Shown here: piece by piece, positions 1 to 10,854 of the stretch
Layout of the letters: each line of letters opens with the position of its first letter
Position numbering within the stretch: the stretch's first letter is position 1
Origin: Symsagittifera roscoffensis
Lineage: Eukaryota > Xenacoelomorpha > Acoela > Convolutidae
Assembly: GCF_963678635.1 (NCBI RefSeq)
Contig: NC_087063.1
Location: forward strand, 44,746,101 to 44,806,100
Direction: 5' to 3'
Length of the DNA: 60,000 nt
Made by a program: the position numbers and the translations under genes
Notes under the pieces: generated by a model
Told to the model about the DNA's origin: nothing
Database searches by the model: none
Seen by the model: the letters and a program-made list of their open reading frames with translations, nothing else

Positions 1-2194
1 TTAATGACATTTTCCGAATTGTGCATCTCAAGTGGTGGAAAATTACTCACATTATCATGGTGCGCGCCAAAAATAGCGCGTGGTCGCCTTAACTTCCGTT
101 GCAAGGTGACCAGTGCACCTTTGGACATAACGCATTTGAAACTAAACTTTGCAATTGTGGTTTTTACTTTGCCTGTTACAAAAATTTTTACGTATGTCAA
201 TATTGTACCATCTGTGAGAATAGCGGAACCAACGGTGGACTTAAACTGACCAAAGCTTTCATGCCAGTTTAACGGATTGACGTCAAACTGGGCTAATTTT
301 CATTCAGCAAGATGATATTTGCGGCTATGCATTAATAGTTCCACCAATTCACAAGCGAAGAGAGATCGATTCGATGAACAAGCTTGTTTCGCATTAGCAG
401 AAGACGGTGCGTAGTTTTCGTTGACTGGCTGATAACCAGTATTAGTATTAATGACAAAACGCGCAACATATTGAGAAATAACTGGTGGAGTAATAAAATA
501 GACAGTCCCACCACTGGTATACGAAACGGTTGTGTTACACGGTGGGACAACAGTTCTGACATTAGAAAAAAATATTTCCAGCATAAAAACATTGAACGAA
601 CGTGACAATTGTAGTTGGAGCTGCCAAAAGACTTAAATTTGCATCACTTGTATAGTAATCGTTGATATTAGGTGACACTGTATGCGTTACAAAGAGAAAA
701 TTATGTTGCGTCTGGACTGGCGATGCATGGAAATGAGATGCCAAAAGGAAAAAGGGCGGTGGGTTCACACCAGAAGATGAGAAGTCACCACCAGCAAATG
801 CAGGCGACAGAGAAACAAAACCAGTACCGGGTTGAGCCAGTAACATTAGGACGGGCAATGAGTCCGCTTGCACGTTGGCAAAACTAACATTAATTGTGAT
901 TGAACTCATGGTCCGTATAAGAACAGCAGAAAGTGGGGGTAACAGGCTTGCACTAAAATGCATATTGTTAACTGGGAAAGAAACAGGTGAAACAGAAGCT
1001 TGCGATGACAAAAAACTGCCAAATTGAGACATAGCCCGATGTTCATGACTATATATTCCAGGGTCACTCAAAGCTGTGTGCTCATGGTTATGACCATTAA
1101 TTGTGTTAATTGCATAAACGAGGCTGCAGAAGTTGACAGTTCTGACGAAATTGGTACACGAGTGAAGTCCAGCAAACCTAGCGCATAAGCACTGTCAAGA
1201 GGTGCCTGTGAAATAACAGAGTACACCCAAGCATTAGTTCGATCGCTTGAAATTTTTGAAATGGGCTTCCTTACTCTTGTCAAGTTACTCTCCTTTACCT
1301 TCTCGCTAATTTCAGATGAATATTCCTCAATTTCAAATGCTTTCATTTCCGTTTCAAGTACTTACTTTTCATGACTTTCAGCCAATTGCTCCAGTTCCAG
1401 CTGATTTTTTCGAACTTAAGACAATTTTTCTTGCCCTTTAAGCCTTATAGATACTTTTACTGCCTCTCCAACTCCTCGTGGCGTCGTGTTACCAAATCTA
1501 ATTCATGCCGTTTCTCACTTGACAACATAGTGTGAACAGTCGACGTATGACGAGTGGAAGCAGACTTCTCAGACTTATGTGACTCATAGTTTCCACTTTC
1601 CTTAGACTTACTAAAAACCTTAGACCTGTTTTCAGATACTTGTGCGTCTGAACCTCTTGATTTGTGCGATCGTAAGGATGCCTCGGACCTTGTTTCTTGT
1701 AATGAATCCTTGCTCGCTGTAAGACCGGGTGCTGAGACTAACGAAGGTTCAGGGCTCATATTGTAACTCTGAGTCTCATGCATTTCTTGATTGTTCATTC
1801 ATTTTTTCTTAAACCAAAGGACTTGCTGAGCATTTTTTTTGGAGTTTTCCGTCTTTTTCGCTGACTTAATTAATTGCTCATTTACAACAACAGCTTTTTC
1901 CAAAGCTTTTTTACAATCTCAACCAGCATTATCAATGTTTGCTGTGAGGCAATTATTCGCAAGGTACTCAAATATCAATGAGTGAACTTTAAGCAGCTCA
2001 ATTCTTAGATTTAGATGGGCTTCAAAGAACTTGCGTATCTTCTTTTGGATTTTTTTGTCCATATTTTCACAAGTTGACACTACTTTACGGATGCTCAATA
2101 TATAGGAATCAACTAATGAGATACAGTTTTGACACATAATTAAATCAATTTTTTTCAAAATAAAGTTACAAAATGGGGTAAAGTGATGTCTCAA
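1..2194 (-). pseudogene. BEL/Pao retrotransposon gag, degenerate, partial
   Basis: Read on the minus strand, the N-terminal part (2194-1919) is followed by a Ser/Lys-rich segment (1798-1457), a charged coiled-coil stretch rich in Glu and Leu (about 1500-1270, with HEELERQ and LELEQLAESHEK), and a long hydrophobic Ser/Pro segment (1071-562). At 298-1 comes the recognisable part: QFDVNPLNWHESFGQFKST, then ILTDG, TYVK, VTGKVKT and LQRKLRRP. This spacing matches the DUF1759 region of BEL/Pao Gag. In that family the segment begins with an F-D-G-N-P-L-x-W-x-x-(W/F) motif. The frame is broken: a TGA lies just before KLAQFD near 298, and frameshifts occur near 1457-1350 and 1068. The pol gene would lie beyond the left edge. 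This Gag would form the capsid of the retrotransposon particle; it cannot be expressed intact here. Confidence 0.8.
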
Positions 2195-3059
2195 AGCCTC
2201 TGCCTGAAGCCTATTTTTAATGCTTTTTGAGCTTTAAGTGGTAAACGGTTACGCTTATGACCCGTTTCAGGGATATTAAGGATAGCGCTATAACGCCTTC
2301 GAAGGAGAAGAGTCATTTACTCAAGGAAAGGAGGCTGGTGAAGCTCTTTGTATTTCTCAATTAGTACCTACTCCTTAGCGTTACGCTTATTAGATAAAGT
2401 CTTTGAAGATGTTCAGAACAAGAATAGCTGTTTAAATTATTTTTTTCCCTATATTCTAAGTTCCGTTGCGTCTACAGCATACGATCGCACAAATATTAGT
2501 CTTATACCTTAATAACAAACTGACAACTTGCTCACTACTCAACTTGTGGTTGTTTTTGTTGCTGTGCCTTTCATTGAGCAAATATTGGAGTCTTGCCAAT
2601 TTACGAGGTGGTTACTGTGAGACAAGGTACCGATGGGGTTGGAAAATTAGGCAGGTCGGTTGATTTCCAACAACGCACAGTAACCCTGAGGATGAAAAGT
2701 TCAACTTAGCCCATGTATTATCATGGTACCCGACAACTTAACACTACTATCACGCAAACAAGTCAATAATCGGACAGGCAAAAACGGCTTTGATACAGTT
2801 GAAGCGAACTGGCTCTCAGTTTTACCAAAGGTGGGAGGGGGATCAAGCAAGTTGATTAAATTTCAACAACACACAAGGAGTAATCCTGAAGATGAAAAAT
2901 CTCAACTGAATTTGCCTGATACTTCACTACAAGGCCACTTAACATATAGTTGGTTTCCTCTCTCAGCACAGTATCGCAAACATCTGGGGATGTTTTAAGG
3001 ATTTTTTTGAACAAATTTCCACATGCTTCCAACGTGACGACGAGCCCCCTCGAACCCAC
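2195..3059. other. Region upstream of the Pao gag; no gene seen
   Basis: I recognise no coding sequence here. By position it should hold the 5' leader and perhaps the LTR of the minus-strand Pao element. An imperfect direct repeat is visible: about 2663-2710 (GTTGATTTCCAACAACGCAC, then CCTGAGGATGAAAA) resembles about 2853-2903 (GTTGATTAAATTTCAACAAC, then CCTGAAGATGAAAA), offset by roughly 190 bp. I could not fix LTR boundaries because the second LTR is outside the window. Confidence 0.4.
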
Positions 3060-3694
3060 TTGAGAACAGTCTTGCCACAGTTTTCGTCTGGGAAAACTGC
3101 CTCCTTATCACATTTCTCTGTCTCAAAAAACAGCTTTTTTGCAGTTCACTGTCCGACTAACAACCTTTTCACAGTTCTTTGCTTCCGAAAACTGGCTTGT
3201 CACCCTTGTCTGTCTCGGAAAACAATCTGTTCTCAGTTTCTTTGCTTCAGAAAACTGCTTTGTCATAATTCTCTGCCACGGAAGTCCGCCTTTTTGATTT
3301 TTTTCCGAACTCGATCTGCACACAAGTCGTGGAGGAGAAGAGAGCATTTGATCAACCACCAATCTTTCTTCCGATGAAATAGATGAAGGCGATACTTTCG
3401 TTTTTCTTTTACGTTTAATCCCAAGAAAAAGAGTATGGTGAACAGGGCTCTGGAACTCCTCGACAAAATATCTTGCCAATGTAGCCTGTGGAGCGCCAAA
3501 AAATAAGCGCTCCATCTGAAAAAAAAACTGTATAAAACAAACTTAATACGTTTTTTTTTTCTGTAAATACACAACAAGATTGGATAAGCATCTAAACGGT
3601 TTGCAAAACCTAGATCACAAAATCAACTTGTTTCGGTACAAGTTTTGTATGATAAATTGGCACAATTAGCCGAAAGAACAGGTGATTGTCCTTG
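3060..3694. repeat. Family X repeat, copy 1 (with ~30-bp minisatellite)
   Basis: This segment recurs at 10855-11106 plus 12410-12745, where family M has split it. The first 230 bp (3063-3292) are about seven degenerate tandem units of 29-33 bp, each containing a CAGTTTCTTTGCTTC-like core and GAAAACTG. On the minus strand the segment is open for 130 codons (3515-3123), with repeated QFSEAK-like blocks and a following VVDQMLSSPPR block that is also open in copy 2. The copies could be remnants of a coding exon or simply an open repeat; no known domain is visible. Confidence 0.6.
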
Positions 3695-3718
3695 TCGGCG
3701 CCGAAAATTCATGGGTAA

Positions 3719-3875
3719 AAATCGATTATAATGGATTTTCGCTGACTAAAATGGTGTCTATATAATCGATTATCATGTCAAATTTAGACCACGTAATCGA
3801 TTTTTTTATCGATTATAATCGATTAATTTGGAAAAATTTAAGTTCCTTATAATCCATAATAATCGATTATAATCC
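3719..3875. repeat. Cluster of ATCGATTATAATC motifs (left)
   Basis: At least six copies of ATCGATTA or its partial forms lie within about 160 bp (for example near 3721, 3763, 3797, 3808, 3818 and 3860), with a matching cluster at 4471-4600. TAATCGATTA is its own reverse complement. Such subterminal arrays often serve as transposase binding sites; that role is inferred. Confidence 0.7.
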
Positions 3876-4062
3876 ATTTTTGTTTTCAATGGAATGGATA
3901 ACTTTACATTATAGTACTTAAAATCCATGAAAATTGATTGAATTTTGTAAATAATGACTCTAGTTTTTGCAACTTTCTTCAAAACACGTTCATCCAGGGG
4001 TGGCCAATATGTAGTAATTTTCCATAAAGTGCCCAAAATCAGCATTTTTGACCAGTTCCTCA

Positions 4063-4215
4063 CGTCAATCCCCCCACCTAACAACGTACACCCCCCCCCC
4101 CCCCCACCGCAGCGTATCCACCCCAACGTAATCCCCCTCAAATACCCCTTCCCCCATCGTACCCCCAATCACGACGTACCCCCCACCCCAGTTCCACACG
4201 TCAACCACACGTATA
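4063..4215. repeat. C-rich block with C15 run; G-rich on minus strand
   Basis: About 150 bp of strongly strand-biased sequence with a run of 15 C at 4091-4105 and repeated ACGTAC plus CCCCC modules. On the minus strand it gives many runs of four or more G separated by short loops, a G-quadruplex-prone arrangement. A shorter C-rich segment lies at a comparable place in the family U units (7600-7720, 16670-16785, 19560-19675). Confidence 0.75.
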
Positions 4216-4472
4216 GGGGACAATTAACTGTAGTACGGGTAAGCGTGGGGGGAGTTGGTGTGGGATCTATAGGTAACTTTTTGTAATTTATCATAAACTC
4301 GATTGAAAAAAGGAAAAATGAAAAGATGCGAGAGAATGAAATAACTAACTTAAGTTTAACAAAATTATGAAAAAATGAAAACAACACACAAAAAGATTTG
4401 AAGAAATAGATTATAATCCATTTTAACCGATTAAAATGGGTTATTTTTCTTTTTGATGAAACTTTTTGAAAA

Positions 4473-4492
4473 TAATCGATTATAATCGATTA
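4473..4492. repeat. Perfect 20-bp palindrome
   Basis: TAATCGATTATAATCGATTA equals its own reverse complement and is made of two 10-bp palindromes head to tail. It is the most regular instance of the motif scattered through family T. Confidence 0.9.
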
Positions 4493-4732
4493 TATTGGGA
4501 TTTTATTGCTTAAAAAATATTATTATAATCCATGTTCAATTGATTATAATCGATATTTTTTGTTATTTTATAGAGACTTACAATGAAAATCCAATATAAT
4601 CGATTATTTTCCATGAAACTTCAGTGCGGGTGAGACAAGTTGTTCTTTTTGACGGCCAGCCTTAACCAAGGTTGTGCCGAATTCGAATCAAAAAAACTAT
4701 TTAAATAGGATGAAACCCCCTTTTCAGTATAT

Positions 4733-4936
4733 AAATACATGGCTCTTTTCCAGTCCCCCCTTTTCAAACTACCGAATTTGATGTTTGTTTTACGTGTTAT
4801 TACGGCTAAATGCCACGCTGTAAAGTATGAAGAACAATTCTGTTCACAGTTGTCGATTTGTTCACCACCATAATGTTAAATAATCTTTTGAAAATTGAAT
4901 TTGAAAGGGAGGGAACTGGAAAAGAGCCAAATACAT
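4733..4936. mobile_element. Family M MITE, copy 1, with 8-bp TSD
   Basis: The element is 4741-4928 (188 bp). It begins GGCTCTTTTCCAGTCCCCCC and ends with the near inverse, AGGGAGGGAACTGGAAAAGAGCC split over 4907-4928. The 8 bases AAATACAT occur directly before (4733-4740) and after (4929-4936), a perfect target-site duplication. The homologous locus at about 12826-12845 lacks the element. An 8-bp duplication is typical of the hAT superfamily among others. There is no coding capacity, so movement would depend on a transposase from elsewhere. Confidence 0.88.
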
Positions 4937-4939
4937 TTG

Positions 4940-5030
4940 CATGTGGGTGACTCGAACCTATGTCAGAATCGTCTACCGGCATGCTCGACTTCGATTGGTC
5001 TGGATCTCTCGGCCAACTGTGCTTATGTGT
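4940..5030 (-). repeat. tRNA-like SINE head, copy 1
   Basis: On the minus strand there is a box A-like TAAGCACAGTTGG (5025-5013) and a box B-like GGTTCGAGTCACC (4958-4946). The two boxes are farther apart than in an ordinary tRNA, and the ends do not pair as an acceptor stem. This looks like the Pol III promoter part of a tRNA-derived SINE, not a functional tRNA gene. A second copy is at 12842-12930. Confidence 0.5.
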
Positions 5031-5035
5031 GGATT

Positions 5036-7974
5036 CTTTTATGCGTTCATACTCTGGCTTACTTTTGCGAGCAACATTACTGCTCCATAAACCTTAAGAG
5101 GCTGTCGAAACATTCAGTGCTTCGCCTGGATACGGGCAGTCTTGTTTCAATTTAATCCACTTCACAGTTTTAATTGTCAAACGTCTGCTATTCAAATCCA
5201 GAACGGCCTGACATCGCTCAATTATGCGCATTGAAACAATCAAAATCCGGCACTAACACAAAAAAATTTATAATCATTTTGAAAGTTTTGTTGAACTTCA
5301 TATCCTGAATAACAAAAACTCGACAATCACTCGTTCGATATCTTAATTAATTTTGATTTGCGACAAAAATTTTTTCATGCTTGTGTCAAATTACCAATTA
5401 GCGGATCCATTTTTGATACTCGGCTTAAGCTTCCAGGAACATTTTCCACAGGAGGTGCATTTTTTCAAGCGTGCTTGACAACAGAACAAAAGAATTAGAG
5501 ACGTCGGTGTCCTCGCTTTTGAAATCACGCTCCTAATTGAGATCAAGATTGCTCTTTTCAGGGGGTTTTGCCATTTTTTTCAGCCCCGTCATGCTGTTGT
5601 TACCGCCAACATTTGACATAAACTCGCAGCTTTTTTTGAGCTAATTTGAGCTTTTTGATCCTCAGACAATTTTTATTGAATGTCCTTAAAACAAAAAACA
5701 ATGATATCTCGGCTATAAATAACTTCACTCAAAGCTCAAGAGATAGTTTTTTTCTAGTTCAATTTTGTAGTACTTTGAAAAGTTTGTTACCTCTGAATGC
5801 GTGCATGAATTTGAACCTCTGCGGCAGTTGCTTTGTATAAATTTGAATATCTTTGCGATAATTTTTCCTGCCAATTCAGCCCGGGATGTTTTGCTTAATT
5901 TGGTATCAGTACTTGCTCCACTTTCATTGTTTTATTTAGTTATCATTTTACACTTTGCGGGGTGAGGTTTACTTTCAATTACCTGAGAAGTTACAAAACA
6001 CAATGTACAGATCGCCTATTTTTTATGGTGCATTTTAAAGCTATCTTGCTGACTGGTGTTTTATAAGCAAAGTGTCGGAGAAAAGTAGTCGCCCAATTTT
6101 TCTCTTCTGATGATTCAACATATTCTATTTTGTTACAAAATTTAACTGGATTTGGCGAAAATCTATCTTAAATAATCAGAAATTCAATAATCTAGAGTAT
6201 CGGAAGTTGCGATGCTTATTCAGTTCTGTTTGACTGAGCCTGGTGATTGTTATCTTACACCAAAGCCTTTTGGCTGCTCATGAATTCGTCTGCTTTTAAA
6301 TTTTTTGGTTGATAAACACCACTATCTTAGTTTTTCGGTTTTTAGGCAATTTTGCGTGGAACTCAATTTTTGCATTTGACGGCGACTCAAATGTCCCAGA
6401 CACGAAATACCGAGTTAAAGTTACGAAGTGGCTTCAATAAACTGCCTCAGTGGATTTAGTTTGTTGCCTCGATCATTTATTATTTATTGTGAATTTCAAT
6501 CGGAAAATCGTTTCATCCTTTTAGAGTCTGATAATTAACAGAAGTCACTGAGGAGTTATTATTGCATGTCTACGAAAACTTGTAGGTCAAAGCTGTTTTT
6601 TATCGAGATGGGTGGGTAAGGGGCGAGATTACCCTAGTTTTTTGGATTATCATAGCGTGCCCGTTTAATTGTGAAGCTATTTGATGTCTAAAGGGACCCA
6701 AAACTCAAACTCTGTGGTAACTTTGTAATTTTGTTCTGAATTTTTCAAAATACTTTTTTTGAGGTTCTTAGAGTTTGAGATTCGGATTGCTTAGATATCA
6801 AACCCGGGTTGAGGTGCTTGAGTTATGTTATGACCAATTTGACAAAAATGGCGAAATTTCGAAATTGAGTTTGACCGAATGGGCTGTTTTCAACCACGGA
6901 TTTTGAATCGTGTGCTCGAACAAGCTCGCCGAAGCATAATTCAGACCACTCAACCGGGGAATCTCAAACGTTTGCTTGCGAAACTAAAAAAAAACATTTT
7001 ACACATTTTGAAGTTTAATGTTCCCTTTCAAATTAAGAAAAACCCCGCAATTAGAAAACTTAGTTCCTACGATTTAACTCGAAAAAAATCATTGAAAAAA
7101 CATTTCTTTTAAAAGTTTTCACAAATTTTAACTTTCAGGGTTTCGCGTAAATGCAGTAACATATGGAAAGCAAGGTTAATGCATGATTTTGAGTATCCAA
7201 TTTCTGGAAACTTTGGTGAAAGTATGTTGAAAAAGTTGATAAGTAGCAAGACCGTCATTTGAAAGTCATCAGAGCATTTCTACAAGAAAAAGGAAAGTTA
7301 CCCTTAATCTTAAAGGAAAAAGAGTTGAATACATTTCATTTTCGTAGTCTAAAATGTTGTCAATATAACCCATTTGCATGTCGCCTTCAGATAATTATAT
7401 GAGTTATAATTAGATTATAACCCATTTTTTCCCAATTTTAGGTTGAATATAATACAATTTAAAGTCATTTCAATAAATTTTTTAACTTCATTTTTTTGTT
7501 TCGCATACAATTTGCCACAATATCTGAAAAGATTGTGTTCGAATTGTAAACTTGTTTAAATTAAGAACTAAATATTTAACTACCCCATACTCATATTTAT
7601 CATCGCTCCCCCACATTTTGTTCCCTCTTCGTTTAACACCAAACAAAGTTTCCTCACTCCCCTTCCCCCACGGCTACCGTCCTTCCTCACATTTATACCC
7701 CCAAACGTTCCCTTTACTAATCCATTACGAAAGTTTTTACTACAGTTTTGCAGAAACAAGCAAAAATATGGGGCCTAGGAAATTAGACGACAAGCAAATT
7801 AGACGACCGTAAAGAAACGGAATTTACAGAAAACCAGTATTTTTTCAACCAAAAGTTAATTCAATCCTGTAAACAAATTTCGAGCAATTTGCACGCAAGT
7901 TATTGTCTAAATTCCTTCATTTTCTGATTCTCCTAAACCCCCAAAAACATATATATGATTTGTGTCTAAGCAAT
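5036..7974. repeat. Family U repeat unit, copy A (diverged)
   Basis: This stretch aligns along its length with 13000-15147, and its right two thirds (from about 6040) with 15340-17032 and 17987-19932. Landmarks shared by the copies are GACGTCGGTG (5499), GATTCAACAT (6112), CCCGGGTTGAGGTGCTTG (6804), GACCGAATGGGCTG (6872) and the C-rich stretch at 7600-7720. Copy A differs more from B, C and D than these differ from each other, so it is the older copy. No protein family is recognisable, and short open frames shift or break between copies. Confidence 0.75.
6879..7112 (+). other. Truncated version of the family U open frame (77 codons)
   Basis: It starts MGCFQPRILNRVLEQARRSI and reads 77 codons before a stop. 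The same frame is open for 127 codons at 15952-16335 and 18838-19221. Against the 15952 copy most codon differences change the amino acid and only about three are silent, which is what neutral drift gives. I see no domain, signal or membrane segment. Probably an unselected open frame inside a repeat. Confidence 0.3.
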
Positions 7975-8475
7975 CCCGCATCCAGTTTCAAGCGTTAACA
8001 ATCGATTATGTTCCAATTTTAGTACCAGTCCTCCTAGAATTGAGAACAAATTGATTTTAATCAACTAATAATCGATTATAATCTCTCTTTTTAGAATCAA
8101 AATATAATTAATAAAAATCCTTTATAATTGATGATAATTGATTAATAATTCGTCAATTTTTCGATACAGTTATAATCAATTATAATTTATTTTAATCCAT
8201 TTTTTATTCAAATTTCTAATTCTTTAGTTTTGCACAAAAATCCATTATAATTGATTGTAATCGATTATATTCCCTTTTAGTTGTCCATTTTGTCTTCGAA
8301 GTTGCACCTAAATTGCTTATATTGTATGTTTTTTGTAGACGTTGGTTCCTATGAAAAATGATAAAAATTTTTTAACGTTTTCCAATCAATTCAACTTTTT
8401 AAAGTTTTTTTTTCAATTTTTCCCCATTAGAGCTGTTCTTATAATCGATTACTTACGCCTAAACTTGGATGCGGG
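7975..8475. mobile_element. Family T element, copy 2 (internally short)
   Basis: The left end CCCGCATCCAGTTTCAAGCG with ATCGATTATG matches the reverse complement of the right end, CTAAACTTGGATGCGGG preceded by ATCGATTA. At 501 bp it is about half the size of the copy at 19933-20911, and the interior is again dense in ATTATAATC motifs. CAAT precedes the left end and follows the right end after one A, which could be a short target duplication but is weak evidence. Confidence 0.6.
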
Positions 8476-9805
8476 ACAATAGTTCGGAATAATTAATAAA
8501 AAAATAATCGCTACACCTTTGTTTGTAAGAGATACTGCAAAAAGAAACAAAGGCTTGATGTTTCAAGCAACACAGAAGTTGAAAGATATGACGATTTTAC
8601 TGATTGAAATTGATCACTATCTTAATCAGATATATTAAGTTCAAAATAATCATAAAAAACACTTTTAATCTTATATGATTTAAAGAAAACTTATATGATT
8701 TATTATACATTCCTTGGCCTAACTCTCTGATGAATCTCAAATTTCGACAAATCAGCTTTAGTTTTTTTTGTTTCGGCTAAAATTTTGAACTCAGAGATCG
8801 TTTTGTTTTTTGTCAAAAGAAATGTGAGATAACTGATAACTGAAAAATTTGTTAGGAAACTGGTTTTTTGTGAAACGAATCAAGCTATAAACATAAATTT
8901 AAAACAAGACTGCTCCTATCAAAGTGGAGCCCTAATTTTTCCGATTGCCATTTAAGATCTATGGAGCAGTGATAACATGAAAAAAATAATTGTAAAAAAA
9001 CCAAATTGAATTTTTTTTTTCAAAAAAAGTTGAAATTTTTGTAAAAACATCCCCCTACACATCATACTGAGTACAAAACGATAGATTTTGCTCCTAAATA
9101 CATATCCATTGTGACCCATAGGCTTTCTCGAATTAATTTAAAACAATTTCTAAAACCAATTAAATCTCCGCTTACGTGTTAGTAGCTCAAAATTTATCGA
9201 CCGTTTAAGGTCCAAAATTGACCAAAATGGAATTTTTAAACCCCATTATAAAAACTATAATCAAATATAATTGATTATCAAAGAATATATATTTTTTGAA
9301 AGTATCACGATTATAATCAATTATAAATTCTTTACACACCTAATTTTGGTAAACATAATCAATTATAAAAGTCAAATAACATCATAATAATCCCTTATAA
9401 TCGATTACATACGCCTAAACTTGGATGCGGGACACTAGTTCGGATCCATTAACGAAAAAATAATCGCTACACCTTTGTGTGTAAGAGATACTGCAAAAAT
9501 AAACAAAGGATTGATGTTTCAAGCATTACAGCATTTGAAAGATATGACGATTTTACTAATTGAAAATGATCACTATCTTGATCAGATATATTAAGTTAAA
9601 AATAATAAAAAAAAAACATTTTCATCGAAGAAAACTTAATTTATTTATAAAACATTCCTTAGCCTAAGTCTGTGATGAACCTCAACTTTCGACAAAACAG
9701 CTTTAGTTTTTCGTTTCAACTAAATTTTCAACACAGAGATCGTTTTCTTTTTGTCAAAAGAAATGTGAATTAACTGATAACTGAAAAATTTGGTAGGAAC
9801 CTGGG
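8476..9805. repeat. Family R repeat: full copy plus partial second copy
   Basis: From 8476 (TAGTTCGGAATAATT, then AATAATCGCTACACC) the sequence runs to another family T right end at 9415-9431, then restarts (9432-9805) with nearly the same opening. The same order recurs at 20912-21713 and 21714-22089. It is AT-rich and has no coding signal. Because each copy ends in a T-type right terminus, R and T may be parts of one larger composite repeat. Confidence 0.6.
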
Positions 9806-10428
9806 TTTTTCAACCGCAAATTGATTTCCGTACTCAAACAAAAATTTTTTGGAAAAAAAAGTTTTGCATGCAAAACTAAATTTTTTGTGTGTATAACGTA
9901 GTCCTGCATATACTAATTTTGTTTTTTTTTCTTTTTTCTTCATAACTTTTTCAAAAACGCTTACAACTCCTCTTTTTTTTTGTATGACATGTTTTTGTAT
10001 GCCATGATCAATGTCTGGTAATTTAAAAATTCAAAATTTAGAAATAATTTTATTGGAAAGTTTTTGCCAAAATTTCGTTGCTTTCAATATATTATTTGTG
10101 TGAGACAGAATTGAAACAATTCAGGCTGTTTCCAATGAGTTTTTAATGCGAGACAGCCCAGTTTTTGGTTACTAAGTTTGAGTAACCAAGGTTTATGTCC
10201 TTTGTGTTCGGCTACAAACACAGCCAAAAAATTTTGAGTAATTAAAATGTAAAAAAAATAATTTTGATTTATGGAAAAATGCTAGTCATACAATTTCCAT
10301 ATATGAAAAAAAACTAATCATAGACATTTCATGCAATTTTCTGTACTTATGGAATTGCATGAAAAGTGTATGATTAGCATTTTTCCATATTGGAAAATTG
10401 TATGACTAGCATTTTTGGTCAACCCGGG
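9806..10428. repeat. Family P repeat, left inverted arm
   Basis: This 623-bp arm (TTTTTCAACCGCAAATTGAT at the outer end) is imperfectly inverse to 11279-11876 (outer end ATCCAATTGCGGCTGAAAAA). Shared stretches include GTTTGAGTAACCAAGG, TTTTTAATGCGAGACAG and TTTTTGTATGCCATGATC. Inner ends are GGTCAACCCG and CGGGTTGACC. A third copy, oriented as this one, is at 22090-22490. No coding sequence. Confidence 0.75.
10275..10416. repeat. 142-bp imperfect hairpin
   Basis: AAAAATGCTAGTCATACAAT at the start pairs with ATTGTATGACTAGCATTTTT at the end. An inner pair is formed by ACTAATCATAGACATTTCAT and ATGAAAAGTGTATGATTAGC around a short loop near 10340-10350. The transcript could fold into a long hairpin. 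Confidence 0.8.
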
Positions 10429-10610
10429 CTATTTTTTTTTCTGGTTTAGAAACAAACAGTTTCTAGAAAGAAAAAACCAGAAATCAGTTAACTGCTCAAC
10501 CGCAACGAGATAAACATGCTTCGAGCACACACAAAAGCAGTAGCGAATACAATGCAAACTTACACTTTTTATAATTTTGTTGTTCTTCTAAAACTTGGTA
10601 ACTATATCAA
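10429..10610. other. AT-rich spacer, nothing recognised
   Basis: A small inverted pair (CTGGTTTAGAAAC and GTTTCTAGAAAG near 10441-10469) is visible. I see no gene or repeat homology elsewhere in the window. Confidence 0.3.
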
Positions 10611-10850
10611 GGGATGTAGCCTAGTGGATAGAACAAGTGTATAGCAATCAGAAGGGCGCGGGTTTGAGCCCCACCAGGAGACTTTTTTCTAGCTAGAATT
10701 AGCCAGGATATTTCTGATCAGAATTAGGATAAGAAATAAAGTATTTGAAGAAAATCCTAGCTTTGTTTAAACATTTCAAAAAGAATCCTCGACCAGAAAT
10801 TAGATTAGATACAAAGTATTTCAGGTCAGAAATAAAAAAAATTCTGTGTA
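10611..10850 (+). mobile_element. tRNA-derived SINE
   Basis: The head GGGATGTAGCCTAGTGGATA carries a canonical box A (TAGCCTAGTGG, 10617-10627). 43 bp later comes a box B (GGGTTTGAGCCCC, 10660-10672), normal tRNA spacing. The 3' body contains two related blocks, GATCAGAATTAGGATAAGAA with AAGTATTT and GACCAGAAATTAGATTAGAT with AAGTATTT, and an A-rich tail near 10830-10842. The acceptor ends do not pair well, so I call a SINE and not a tRNA gene. Confidence 0.6.
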
Positions 10851-10854
10851 CGGG

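Larger units (their letters stand above)
3695..4631. mobile_element. Family T DNA-transposon-like element, copy 1
   Basis: Non-autonomous element of 937 bp interrupting family X and U sequence. The homologous position near 12741 runs straight through without it (GTGATTGTCGTTGAGACAA), so this is a filled site compared with an empty one. Imperfect inverted ends are visible: 3699-3735 (CGCCGAAAATTCATGG, then ATCGATTATAATGGATTTTC) match the reverse complement of about 4588-4627 (CACTGAAGTTTCATGG, then ATCGATTATATTGGATTTTC). The outer GTGCGGG resembles the CCCGCA ends of the other family T copies. No transposase is encoded. Its interior is filled with ATCGATTATAATC motifs near both ends and a C-rich block in the middle. 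I see no convincing target duplication. Confidence 0.65.

Noticed and set aside
3953-4286. Pro/His-rich 110-codon frame
   Set aside because: It is the translation of the low-complexity C-rich block.
4940-5030. A functional tRNA gene
   Set aside because: Box spacing is too long and no acceptor stem forms. The same holds at 12842-12930; the stems also fail at 26695-26762.
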